A stretch of DNA of 56,367 nt from an uncultured Bacteroidales bacterium (GTDB taxonomy: Bacteria; Bacteroidota; Bacteroidia; Bacteroidales; Muribaculaceae). Below are positions 1 through 7,730 of the stretch, piece after piece. The stretch covers positions 1 through 56,367 of the forward strand of contig CACZNH010000014.1 in NCBI GenBank assembly GCA_902782465.1. The letters are read 5' to 3'. The position numbers and the translations under genes are program-made. Numbering within the stretch: the first letter of the stretch is position 1; each line of letters opens with the position of its first letter. The notes beneath the pieces were generated by a model. The model saw only the letters and a program-made list of their open reading frames with translations, was not told the DNA's origin and searched no databases.

Positions 1-3
1 TTG

Positions 4-11
4 TACCTTTG
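4..11 (+). promoter_or_regulatory. -7 box of the rpsA promoter
   Basis: TACCTTTG matches the Bacteroidetes primary sigma factor -7 consensus TAnnTTTG and lies 64 bases before the rpsA start. The partner -33 element would fall outside the window. Confidence 0.7.
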
Positions 12-75
12 CAGTCGCGCTTTTCGGGAACGAGTCCGAAAAGGCTGTTTAACTAACTTATTATTAACAATTTAA

Positions 76-1167
76 ATGAGCGAAGAATTAAAAAATTCTC
101 CAATCGCCGATTTCGATTGGGACGCCTATGAGAAAGGCGAGACCAAAAGAGACAAATCTTTTGAAGAACTGGAAAAAACCTACGACAACTCCTTGAACAA
201 GTTCCAGGAGAACGAAGTGACCGAAGGTACCGTTATCTCAATCAACAAGCGCGAGGTAGTGGTTAACATCGGTGCTAAGTCGGACGGCATCATTCCCGTT
301 AGCGAATTCCGTTACAACCCCGACCTCAAGGTTGGTGACACTGTTGAAGTGTATGTAGAGAACCGTGAGGACAAGAAGGGTCAGCTTGTGCTGTCGCACC
401 GTCGTGCCCGTCAGGCCAAGAGCTGGGACCGCGTTAACGAAGCGCTTGAGAACAACGAGGTCATCAAGGGTTACATCAAGTGCCGCACCAAGGGTGGTAT
501 GATCGTCGATGTCTTTGGCATCGAGGCCTTCCTGCCCGGTTCGCAGATTGACGTACGCCCCATCCGCAACTATGATGACTACGTTGACAAGACCATGGAG
601 TTCAAGATCGTGAAGATCAACCAGGACTTCCGCAATGTTGTTGTTTCGCACAAGGCTCTCATCGAGGCCGAGCTGGAACAGCAGAAGAAAGAGATCATGT
701 CCAAGCTGGAGAAGGGTCAGGTGCTCGAGGGTACCGTGAAGAACATCACCAACTATGGTGTGTTCATCGACCTGGGTGGCGTGGACGGTCTGATTCACAT
801 CACCGATCTGTCGTGGGGCCGTGTGAACAACCCCGCCGACATCGTTCAACCCGAGCAGAAGCTCAACGTGGTTATCCTCGACTTCAATGAGGAGAAGAAC
901 CGCATCGCTTTGGGTCTGAAGCAGCTCCAGCCGCATCCCTGGGATGCCCTGGATCCCGACCTCAAGGTGGGCGACCACATCAAGGGCAAGGTTGTCGTTA
1001 TGTACGACTACGGTGCATTTGTTGAGGTGGCTCCCGGTGTTGAGGGCCTGATTCACGTGAGAGCAGCTGACCAACGATCCTTGGGACACCATCGCCGAGA
1101 AGTACCCCGTTGGTTCGAAGCACACCGCCAAGGTGCGCAACTTCACCAACTTCGGTATCTTCGTTGA
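76..1167 (+). CDS. rpsA: 30S ribosomal protein S1, N-terminal part (gene broken by an internal deletion)
   Basis: S1 is the multi-OB-fold protein that helps the 30S subunit bind mRNA, important in a group that rarely uses Shine-Dalgarno sequences. Residues 1-328 are normal S1, with successive S1 repeats (VEGTVISINKREVVVNIG, LEGTVKNITNYGVFIDLGG, IKGKVVVMYDYGAFVEVAP). The reading frame leaves S1 sequence after GLIHV at about 1059. The last 35 residues are frameshifted and bear no S1 similarity. S1 coding resumes in another frame at about 1064 with QLTNDPW. From remembered Bacteroides S1 proteins, about 41 codons are missing here (end of one S1 repeat), and the loss is not a multiple of three. 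Start chosen at the ATG after TTTAA in the leader. An essential gene would not normally be found like this, so an assembly or sequencing error is the first explanation. Confidence 0.85.
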   Translation: MSEELKNSPIADFDWDAYEKGETKRDKSFEELEKTYDNSLNKFQENEVTEGTVISINKREVVVNIGAKSDGIIPVSEFRYNPDLKVGDTVEVYVENREDKKGQLVLSHRRARQAKSWDRVNEALENNEVIKGYIKCRTKGGMIVDVFGIEAFLPGSQIDVRPIRNYDDYVDKTMEFKIVKINQDFRNVVVSHKALIEAELEQQKKEIMSKLEKGQVLEGTVKNITNYGVFIDLGGVDGLIHITDLSWGRVNNPADIVQPEQKLNVVILDFNEEKNRIALGLKQLQPHPWDALDPDLKVGDHIKGKVVVMYDYGAFVEVAPGVEGLIHVRAADQRSLGHHRREVPRWFEAHRQGAQLHQLRYLR

Positions 1168-1843
1168 GATGGAAGAGGGCGTAGAGGGTCTGATTCACAT
1201 CAGCGACCTGTCCTGGACCAAGAAGATCAAGCACCCGAGCGAGTTCACCAAGGTTGAGGCTCCCATCGACGTTGTCGTTCTGGACATCGACAAGGAGAAC
1301 CGTCGTCTGAGCCTGGGTCACAAGCAGCTCGAGGAGAATCCTTGGGAGACCTACGAGACCATCTTCACCAAGGGTAGCGTGCACGAGGGTACCATCAGCG
1401 AGCTCACCGAGCGTGGCGGCCAGATCCGTCTGGATCCCTACGGCGTTGAGGGCTTTGCTACTCCCAAGCACCTCACCAAGGAGGATGGCACCACTGCCAA
1501 GCAGGGTGAGACCCTGATGTTCAAAGTCATCGACTTCAACAAGGACAGCAAGCACATCATCCTGTCGCACAGCCGCATCTTTGAAGATGAGCAGCGTAGC
1601 GAGGCCCGCAAGGCCCGCCGTCAGGCTGCCGCCAACAAGCCCGCCGCCGAGGCTGCTCCCGCAGCTCCTCAGGTAGAGAAGACTACCCTGGGCGACGTGA
1701 CTGGTCTGGCTGCCCTCAAGGCAAAGCTCGAGAAGGCTGAGGCTAAGGCTGAGCCCAAGGCTGAGAAGGTTGAAGAGCCCAAGGCTGAGGCTCCCGTCGA
1801 GGAGGCCCCCAAGGCTGACGAGACTCCCAAGACCGAGGAGTAA
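1133..1843 (+). CDS. rpsA: 30S ribosomal protein S1, C-terminal part (frame-shifted continuation)
   Basis: This is the second half of the same gene in a different frame. True S1 coding begins near 1064, upstream of the first ATG of this frame at 1133. It carries two more S1 repeats (VRNFTNFGIFVEMEEGVEGLIHISDLSW, then a degenerate one around HEGTISELTERGG) and the Bacteroidetes-type charged tail rich in Ala, Glu and Lys. The tail includes VEKTTLGDVTGLAALKAKL, a sequence familiar from Bacteroides S1. No convincing translation signal precedes it, so it should be read as part of one rpsA gene spanning 76-1843 and not as an independent protein. Confidence 0.8.
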   Translation: MRNFTNFGIFVEMEEGVEGLIHISDLSWTKKIKHPSEFTKVEAPIDVVVLDIDKENRRLSLGHKQLEENPWETYETIFTKGSVHEGTISELTERGGQIRLDPYGVEGFATPKHLTKEDGTTAKQGETLMFKVIDFNKDSKHIILSHSRIFEDEQRSEARKARRQAAANKPAAEAAPAAPQVEKTTLGDVTGLAALKAKLEKAEAKAEPKAEKVEEPKAEAPVEEAPKADETPKTEE

Positions 1844-1872
1844 TCACATCCTGATCGAAATCGAAAAATGAA

Positions 1873-1912
1873 GCGCCGGCATCCTGTTTCTATGGGGTGC
1901 CGGCCCTTTTTA
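1873..1912 (+). terminator. Rho-independent terminator after rpsA
   Basis: GCCGGCA-TCC pairs with GG-GTGCCGGC across a short loop, followed by CCTTTTTAT. It sits 30 bases after the rpsA stop codon. Confidence 0.85.
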
Positions 1913-1952
1913 TGCCTATTTTCACCATTTTGAATAAATATTTGCCGAAATA

Positions 1953-1984
1953 TTTCCGTAATCCAAAAAATGGCGGTAATTTTA
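1953..1984 (+). promoter_or_regulatory. Possible promoter of the hydrogenase operon
   Basis: TAATTTTA at 1977-1984 is one base from TAnnTTTG, with TTTC about 20 bases upstream. It is imperfect in both boxes, but it is the best candidate between the rpsA terminator and hydB. Confidence 0.4.
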
Positions 1985-2040
1985 CACCCCGAAAACCGAA
2001 CATCAAACTATTACAACTAATAACTAATTAATTTTACAAC

Positions 2041-3948
2041 GTGAAAATACTTTCTATTAACGACCTCAATAACTTGAGGAAGCGTGCGCAACAGGCTTTG
2101 GCGCTGCGCGAGGAAAGTTCTGACCAGTCGTCAGAGCAGTGTTGTGGTCTTGCTACCGGTGCCGAGCACTTGCAGCTGTTGTGCTGTGGCGGTACGGGAT
2201 GTAAGGCATCCAGCAGCCACAAAATCGTTGACAACCTGAATGCGGCTCTCCAGGAGAACGGCATCGCCGACAAGGTGGATGTGATTACCACGGGCTGCTT
2301 CGGTTTCTGCGAGAAGGGCCCCATCGTCAAGGTGATGCCCGACAACACTTTCTACACCCAGGTGAAGCCTGAGGACGCTGCCGAAATCGTGAAAGAGCAC
2401 GTCATTGGCGGTCGTCGCGTGGAGCGTCTGCTCTATGTTGACCCCAAGACCAACAAGACGGTGAGCGACAGCAAGCACATGGACTTCTATCGCAAGCAGA
2501 TGCGTATCGCCTTGCGTAACTGCGGTCTCATCGACCCCGAGAACATCGAGGAGTACATTGCCCGTGACGGTTATCAGGGCATTGCCAACGCACTGCTCAA
2601 CCAGACCCCCGAAGAGGTGATTGAAATCATCAAGGCCTCGGGCCTGCGCGGTCGTGGTGGCGCCGGCTTCCCCACCGGTATGAAGTGGGGCTTTGCCCGC
2701 GGCTATGAAGCTGACGAGAAGTACGTGGTTTGTAACGCCGATGAGGGTGACCCCGGTGCATTCATGGACCGCTCCATCATGGAGGGTGACCCCAACTCGG
2801 TCATCGAGGCCATGACGGTGTGCGGTTACTGCATCAACTCCCACAAGGGTCTGATTTACATCCGCGCCGAGTATCCCCTGGCTGTTAACCGCCTGAAGAT
2901 TGCCATCCAGCAGGCTCGCGAGTACGGTCTGCTCGGCAAGAACATCCTGGGTACCGACTTTGACTTTGATATCGAAATCCGCTACGGTGCAGGTGCATTT
3001 GTCTGCGGTGAGGAAACCGCCCTTATCCACTCGATGGAAGGCAAGCGCGGTGAACCCACCCTGAAGCCTCCCTTCCCTGCCGAGGCCGGTTACAACATGA
3101 AGCCCACCAACGTGAACAACGTTGAGACCCTGGCCAACGTGCCCATCATCCTGACCAAGGGCGCTGACTGGTTTGCCTCGATTGGCACCGAGAAGAGCAA
3201 GGGTACCAAGGTGTTCGCCCTGGCCGGTAAGATTAATAATGTGGGCCTTATCGAGGTTCCCATGGGTACCACCCTGCGTGAGATTATCTACGACATCGGT
3301 GGTGGCGTGAAGAACGGTAAGGAGTTCAAGGCTGTGCAGACTGGTGGCCCCTCGGGTGGCTGCTTGACGCAGAAGCATCTGGACACTCCCATTGACTATG
3401 AGAACCTGACTGCTGCGGGCTCGATGATGGGCTCTGGCGGTATGATTGTCATGGACGAGGACGACTGTATGGTCAGCGTGGCCAAGTTCTATCTTGAGTT
3501 CACCTGCGACGAGAGCTGCGGTAAGTGCACACCCTGCCGCATCGGTAACAAGCGCATGCTCGAAATCCTTACCCGCATCACCGAGGGCAAGGGCACCATG
3601 GAAGACCTTGAGCACCTCAAGGAACTGGGCGAAATCATCAAGGATACTGCCCTGTGCGGACTGGGTCAGACTTCTCCCAACCCCGTGTTATCGACCATCA
3701 ACAACTTCTGGGACGAATATGTTGAGCACGTGAAGCAGCACACATGCCGTGCAAAGCAATGCAAGGCCCTCGTGACCTATAGCATTGAGGCTTCCAAGTG
3801 TAAGGGTTGCGGCGCTTGTGCTCGCAAGTGCCCTGCCAACGCCATCATTGGCGACATTCGCAAACCTCACATTATTAACCCCTACGAGTGCATCCGCTGC
3901 GGTATGTGTAAGTCTAACTGCCGCTTCGACGCCATCTCGGTTTATTAA
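2041..3948 (+). CDS. hydB: [FeFe] hydrogenase subunit HydB (NuoF-like, flavin- and NADH-binding)
   Basis: HydB is the flavoprotein of trimeric HydABC hydrogenases, which couple NAD(H) and ferredoxin to H2 in the cytoplasm. An N-terminal thioredoxin-like [2Fe-2S] domain (about residues 40-105, CCGGTGC and GCFGFC) precedes the NuoF core. The core has the FMN loop GRGGAGFPTG (about 203-212), GAGAFVCGEETAL (about 316-328) and the cluster motif ESCGKCTPCRIG (about 491-502). The last ~58 residues form a two-cluster ferredoxin domain (CKGCGACARKCP, CIRCGMCKSNC). This domain string is typical of HydB/HndC and separates it from complex I NuoF, which lacks both ends. The start is GTG at 2041. hydA follows after 14 bases and hydC after that. 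The remaining complex I genes are absent. Confidence 0.9.
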   Translation: MKILSINDLNNLRKRAQQALALREESSDQSSEQCCGLATGAEHLQLLCCGGTGCKASSSHKIVDNLNAALQENGIADKVDVITTGCFGFCEKGPIVKVMPDNTFYTQVKPEDAAEIVKEHVIGGRRVERLLYVDPKTNKTVSDSKHMDFYRKQMRIALRNCGLIDPENIEEYIARDGYQGIANALLNQTPEEVIEIIKASGLRGRGGAGFPTGMKWGFARGYEADEKYVVCNADEGDPGAFMDRSIMEGDPNSVIEAMTVCGYCINSHKGLIYIRAEYPLAVNRLKIAIQQAREYGLLGKNILGTDFDFDIEIRYGAGAFVCGEETALIHSMEGKRGEPTLKPPFPAEAGYNMKPTNVNNVETLANVPIILTKGADWFASIGTEKSKGTKVFALAGKINNVGLIEVPMGTTLREIIYDIGGGVKNGKEFKAVQTGGPSGGCLTQKHLDTPIDYENLTAAGSMMGSGGMIVMDEDDCMVSVAKFYLEFTCDESCGKCTPCRIGNKRMLEILTRITEGKGTMEDLEHLKELGEIIKDTALCGLGQTSPNPVLSTINNFWDEYVEHVKQHTCRAKQCKALVTYSIEASKCKGCGACARKCPANAIIGDIRKPHIINPYECIRCGMCKSNCRFDAISVY

Positions 3949-3962
3949 ATTTCGATAGCATC

Positions 3963-5732
3963 ATGGAAGAAAAGAATATGATCACTCTGACGATTGATAA
4001 ACACGAGGTAACTGTTCCCGCAGGAACCATGTTGCTCGATGCAGCCAAGACTGTAGGCATCAGCATTCCCACCCTGTGCCATATCAACCTTGAGGGCACC
4101 TGTGTACAGAATATGCCCGCCTCGTGCCGCATTTGTGTTGTGGAGATTGAGGGACGTCGCAATCTGGCTCCCGCCTGCGCTACCCGCGTGACCCCGGGCA
4201 TGGTGGTTCACACCAACAGCGCCCGCGTCATCCGCGCCCGCAAGACCATCGTTGAGCTCATGCTCAGCGACCATCCCAACGATTGCTTGACCTGCCCCAA
4301 GTGCAGTGACTGTGAATTGCAGCGTCAGGTTATGCGCTTCAATATCCGCAAGATGCCGTATAACGGTGGCGAACAGAGCATGCGCAAGCAGGAGCTCACC
4401 CCCGCCATCTCGCGCAACATGGAGAAGTGCGTTTACTGCCGCCGTTGCGAGAGCGTCTGCAACAATGTGCAGTCGGTAGGCGTGCTGAGCGCTATCCGCC
4501 GTGGTTTCAACACCACCATCGCTCCCACCTTTGACAAGATGTTCACCGACACCAACTGTACCTATTGCGGTCAGTGTGTTGCCGTATGTCCCACCGGTGC
4601 CCTCACCGAGCGTGACTACACCGACCGTCTCATGGACGACATCACCAACCCCAACAAGGTGGTTATCGCACAGCCCGCTCCCGCCGTACGCTTCGCCCTG
4701 GGCGAGGAATTCGGCATGAAGCCCGGCACCATCGTGACCGGCAAGATGGCTACCGCCCTGCGCGACCTCGGCTTTGACTACGCGTTTGACACCGACTTTG
4801 CTGCCGACCTGACCATCATGGAGGAAGGCACCGAGATCCTGCAGCGCTTGAACAAGTTCCTGGCCGGCGACAAGGACGTGAAGCTGCCCATCATGACCTC
4901 TTGCTGCCCCGCTTGGGTCAACTTCTATGAGCACGAGTATCCCGACCTGCTCGAGTATCCCTCGACCGCCAAGTCGCCCGCTCAGATGTTTGGCGCTGTT
5001 GCCAAGACCTACTGGGCCGAGAAGATGGGTATCCCCCGCGAGAAGCTCGTGGTTGTTTCCATCATGCCCTGCTTGGCCAAGAAGTATGAGGCCGGCCGTG
5101 AGGAGTTCAAGGTGGATGGCAATCCCGACGTGGATTACAGCATCTCGACCCGCGAGTTGGGCCGCCTGATCAAGCGTGCCAACATCGACTTCGTCAACCT
5201 GCCTGAAAGCGACTTTGACTCGCCCCTGGGCGAATCGACCGGCGCCGGTGTCATCTTCGGCATCACTGGCGGTGTGATGGAGGCTGCACTGCGTACCGTC
5301 TATGAGGTATACACCGGCAAGACCCTGCCTCACCTGGATTTCAACGACGTGCGCGGCTTTGAGGGCATCAAGGAGGCTACCATCGACCTCAACGGCTTTG
5401 AGCTGAAGGTCTGCGTGGCCCATACCCTGAGCAACGCCCGTAAGGTGATGGACGCCCTGCGTGCAGGCAAGCTCAACTACCATGTGGTTGAGGTGATGGC
5501 ATGTCCCGGCGGTTGCATCGGTGGTGCCGGTCAGCCCTATCACCACGGCAACATCGAGGTGCTCAAGGCACGTGCCGCTGCCGTCTATCGCGAAGACGAG
5601 GGCAAGGCACTGCGCAAGAGCCACGAGAATCCCGATATTCAGAAGCTCTACAAGGAGTTCTTGGGTAAGCCCTGTGGTGAGAAATCGCATCACCTGCTTC
5701 ACACGCACTACTTTGATAAGAGCATTCATTAA
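3963..5732 (+). CDS. hydA: [FeFe] hydrogenase catalytic subunit HydA
   Basis: HydA makes or oxidises H2 at the H-cluster. In order it has: an N-terminal [2Fe-2S] ferredoxin domain (to about residue 80); the His-ligated cluster motif HPNDCLTCPKCSDC; two [4Fe-4S] motifs (CVYCRRCESVC, CTYCGQCVAVC); and the three H-cluster signatures: L1 TSCCPAW (about 312-318), L2 MPCLAKKYE (about 368-376) and L3 MACPGGCIGGAGQP (about 512-525). L3 has Ala where many relatives have the second Gly of GGGQP. The C-terminal HHLLHTHY is common in subunits of trimeric enzymes. The length (589) suits group A3 enzymes. The start could instead be the ATG 15 bases later (MITLTIDKHEV), which aligns better with shorter ferredoxin N-termini. 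Maturases HydE/F/G are not in the window. Confidence 0.93.
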   Translation: MEEKNMITLTIDKHEVTVPAGTMLLDAAKTVGISIPTLCHINLEGTCVQNMPASCRICVVEIEGRRNLAPACATRVTPGMVVHTNSARVIRARKTIVELMLSDHPNDCLTCPKCSDCELQRQVMRFNIRKMPYNGGEQSMRKQELTPAISRNMEKCVYCRRCESVCNNVQSVGVLSAIRRGFNTTIAPTFDKMFTDTNCTYCGQCVAVCPTGALTERDYTDRLMDDITNPNKVVIAQPAPAVRFALGEEFGMKPGTIVTGKMATALRDLGFDYAFDTDFAADLTIMEEGTEILQRLNKFLAGDKDVKLPIMTSCCPAWVNFYEHEYPDLLEYPSTAKSPAQMFGAVAKTYWAEKMGIPREKLVVVSIMPCLAKKYEAGREEFKVDGNPDVDYSISTRELGRLIKRANIDFVNLPESDFDSPLGESTGAGVIFGITGGVMEAALRTVYEVYTGKTLPHLDFNDVRGFEGIKEATIDLNGFELKVCVAHTLSNARKVMDALRAGKLNYHVVEVMACPGGCIGGAGQPYHHGNIEVLKARAAAVYREDEGKALRKSHENPDIQKLYKEFLGKPCGEKSHHLLHTHYFDKSIH

Positions 5733-5756
5733 TCGACACAAAACATCAATAACGAT

Positions 5757-6251
5757 ATGAAGAAGAAAGAAGAAATCAAACTGGCGTGTACCGTTGTTAA
5801 ACAGGTTGAGGAAATCTGTGACAAGCACGGCAATAAGCCCGGTGAACTGATCAACGTGCTGCACGAGTGCCAGGCGCTGCACGGCTACCTGCCCGAGGAG
5901 ATGCAGCGCATCATCGCCCGCAAGCTGGGCGTGCCCGCCTCCAAGGTGTATGGCGTGGTGACGTTCTACTCGTTCTTCACCATGACCCCCAAGGGCAAGC
6001 ACCCGATTTCAGTGTGCCTGGGTACCGCATGCTATGTGCGCGGTTCCGAGCGTCTGCTTGAGGAAATCAAGCGTATCCTCAACATTGAGGTGGGCGAGAC
6101 GACCGCCGACGGCAAGTTCTCACTCGACTGCCTGCGTTGCGTGGGCGCCTGCGGTCTGGCTCCCGTTGTCATGATTGGTGAGCAGGTTTATGGCCGTCTC
6201 GATGTCAAGGACATCCGCGGTATCCTTGATAATATCGCCGCACAGGACTAA
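5757..6251 (+). CDS. hydC: [FeFe] hydrogenase subunit HydC (NuoE-like [2Fe-2S] protein)
   Basis: This is a thioredoxin-fold ferredoxin of the NuoE/HndA family. It carries an N-terminal helical part and the four cluster cysteines in CLGTAC and CLRCVGAC. It passes electrons between HydB and HydA. The 164-residue length is normal for the family. It lies 24 bases after hydA and before a strong terminator, so it closes a hydB-hydA-hydC operon. Many characterised operons place the NuoE-like gene first, so this order is worth noting. Confidence 0.9.
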   Translation: MKKKEEIKLACTVVKQVEEICDKHGNKPGELINVLHECQALHGYLPEEMQRIIARKLGVPASKVYGVVTFYSFFTMTPKGKHPISVCLGTACYVRGSERLLEEIKRILNIEVGETTADGKFSLDCLRCVGACGLAPVVMIGEQVYGRLDVKDIRGILDNIAAQD

Positions 6252-6274
6252 TCATTGAAACAGTAAGTATTCTG

Positions 6275-6308
6275 AGCGGGAAGACTCACATCCGAGTCTT
6301 CCCGCTTT
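6275..6308 (+). terminator. Rho-independent terminator after hydC
   Basis: AGCGGGAAGACTC pairs perfectly with GAGTCTTCCCGCT around a 6-base loop, followed by TTTGT. Confidence 0.85.
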
Positions 6309-6421
6309 GTCATGGTGGGGAATAAATCCGTTTTTGGTTAATTGATGTTTTCGGGTGTTAATAAATGTTTTATTCCTGGCTTTTGTTTACCGATTCTGGC
6401 TTTTAGACAGAGATTTATGAG

Positions 6422-6429
6422 TAACTTTG
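6422..6429 (+). promoter_or_regulatory. Possible -7 box for the BadF-family kinase gene
   Basis: TAACTTTG fits TAnnTTTG 76 bases before the next start codon. The -33 region is weak, with only a TTTT run at 6401-6404 at a short spacing. Confidence 0.45.
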
Positions 6430-6505
6430 CGGCGTTAAAATGAGAGGAGCCTAATAATTTAACAGGACATTAATAGAAAAGAACAGTTGTTAACAATCGA
6501 AACCT

Positions 6506-7363
6506 ATGGTAAAAGGTCAAGATATCATATTGATTGCCGAGAGCAGCACGACGCGCACCGAGTGGTCACTGGTCGATAACGGTGAGGTGATTGCGCATGC
6601 CTATACGTCGGGACTGAACCCGTTCTTCAAGACTCGCCGCGAGATTAGCCACAGCATCCGCCTGGAATTGCCGTCGGAGTTTTTCAAGCGTCGTTGGGGA
6701 CATGTTTTCTTTTATGGCGCCGGTTGCTCGGGTCCTGAGAAGAACAAGATTATCGAGGCTTCGCTGGTGGCGCAATTCAAGACGCCGGTGACGGTCAATA
6801 GTGACCTGTTGGGTGCCGCCCGCGGTCTGCTGGTGCGTGAGCCGGGACTGGCGTGCATACTGGGAACGGGTAGCAACTCGTGCATGTATGACGGGCATGA
6901 AATTGTGAAGAACGTGCCCGCATTGGGCTTCATCCTGGGTGATGAGGGCAGTGGTGCCGCACTGGGACGCGTCTTTCTGGGCGATGCCCTCAAGGGACTG
7001 GCTCCCCATGAGTTGACCGAGGCCTTCTTTGACAAATACAAGGTGACGCGGGCCGAGGTGCTCGACGCCGTGCTCAACAACCCTGCAGCCACCCGTAACC
7101 TGCGTTCCTATTCGTTCTTCCTGAGCGAACATCTGGACAGCCCCTACGTGCACGACCTGATTGTCGGTGAGTTCCGCCGCTTCTTTGAGCGCAACGTGGC
7201 GCAGTATGACTACAAGAAGTATCCCGTCAATTTTGTCGGCGCCATCGCTACGACCTACAGCGACATCCTGCTGGAGGTGGCCAATGACTTCGGCGCAACG
7301 GTCCGCAAAATCCTCCTCAGTTCCATGCCCGGCCTCGTGGCCTATCACAGCGAGGAAAATTGA
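6506..7363 (+). CDS. BadF/BadG/BcrA-family sugar kinase-like protein (divergent MurK paralogue)
   Basis: This belongs to the actin-like ATPase fold of the N-acetylglucosamine kinase/MurK group. It is a clear paralogue of the protein at 19362-20213, sharing LLGAARGLLVREPGLACILGTG-type sequence, GTGSNSC and LGDEGSGA. The phosphate-1 loop differs: AESSTTRTEW here against ADCGSTKINW in the paralogue. The usual Asp, Gly and Lys are therefore replaced by Glu, Ser and Arg. The other ATP-site motifs are intact, so it may still bind nucleotide, but with changed catalysis, or serve as a sensor. It stands alone between the hydrogenase terminator and a repeat element. Calling it a kinase is family inference. 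Confidence 0.7.
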   Translation: MVKGQDIILIAESSTTRTEWSLVDNGEVIAHAYTSGLNPFFKTRREISHSIRLELPSEFFKRRWGHVFFYGAGCSGPEKNKIIEASLVAQFKTPVTVNSDLLGAARGLLVREPGLACILGTGSNSCMYDGHEIVKNVPALGFILGDEGSGAALGRVFLGDALKGLAPHELTEAFFDKYKVTRAEVLDAVLNNPAATRNLRSYSFFLSEHLDSPYVHDLIVGEFRRFFERNVAQYDYKKYPVNFVGAIATTYSDILLEVANDFGATVRKILLSSMPGLVAYHSEEN

Positions 7364-7422
7364 ATAGAAATCCGATGATGATATCAAAGTGGGACGCTGT
7401 GTCATAATTCAATTGCAAGGAT

Positions 7423-7607
7423 TATAACCGCCCTGCGAGCGGGAAATTAAGCAAAATAATTATGAAATTTTTATTATTATACATAGATTATTAATTTTAA
7501 TTTAATAATTTGTTTAATTTCCAGAAGCTTGGCGGCACTTCAGCAAATCGAGTAAACTCGTTTGCCTTCAGTTTGCACAAGCTTTCCCGTGCGAAAGCAC
7601 GGTTATA
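7423..7607. repeat. Hairpin-capped AT-rich inverted element, copy 1
   Basis: The element starts TATAACCG and ends CGGTTATA. Just inside each end is a small GC hairpin with the sequence CGGGAAATTAAGC on the left and its near-reverse complement (GTTTAATTTCC, TTTCCCG) on the right. The right cap is CCGTGC-GAAA-GCACGG. The middle is very AT-rich. A second copy lies at 20255-20397, also directly downstream of a BadF-family kinase gene. The rest of the 7364-7730 gap holds only the promoter below. Confidence 0.6.
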
Positions 7608-7670
7608 TTACCATGTAGCAATAGTTAAACCATAAAAATACTGAAATTTCGGGCGATATGGGTGCAATGT

Positions 7671-7701
7671 TTTGGTTTTTCGTTTGGTTTGAGTAATTTT
7701 G
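7671..7701 (+). promoter_or_regulatory. Promoter of the peptidoglycan-salvage cluster
   Basis: TTTG at 7671-7674, 19 bases, then TAATTTTG at 7694-7701: a full match to the Bacteroidetes -33/-7 pattern. It lies 30 bases before the amidase start codon. Confidence 0.8.
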
Positions 7702-7730
7702 TTGCATTACAAATTGCGAAAAACTGAAAT

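Noticed and set aside
2131-3615. Long minus-strand open frame across hydB
   Set aside because: Same reason: it is antisense to a gene with clear FMN and iron-sulfur motifs.
3945-6002. A very long open frame on the minus strand across hydA
   Set aside because: It mirrors the codon pattern of the strongly supported hydA/hydC genes and its product has no recognisable domain; long antisense frames are expected in GC-rich coding DNA.
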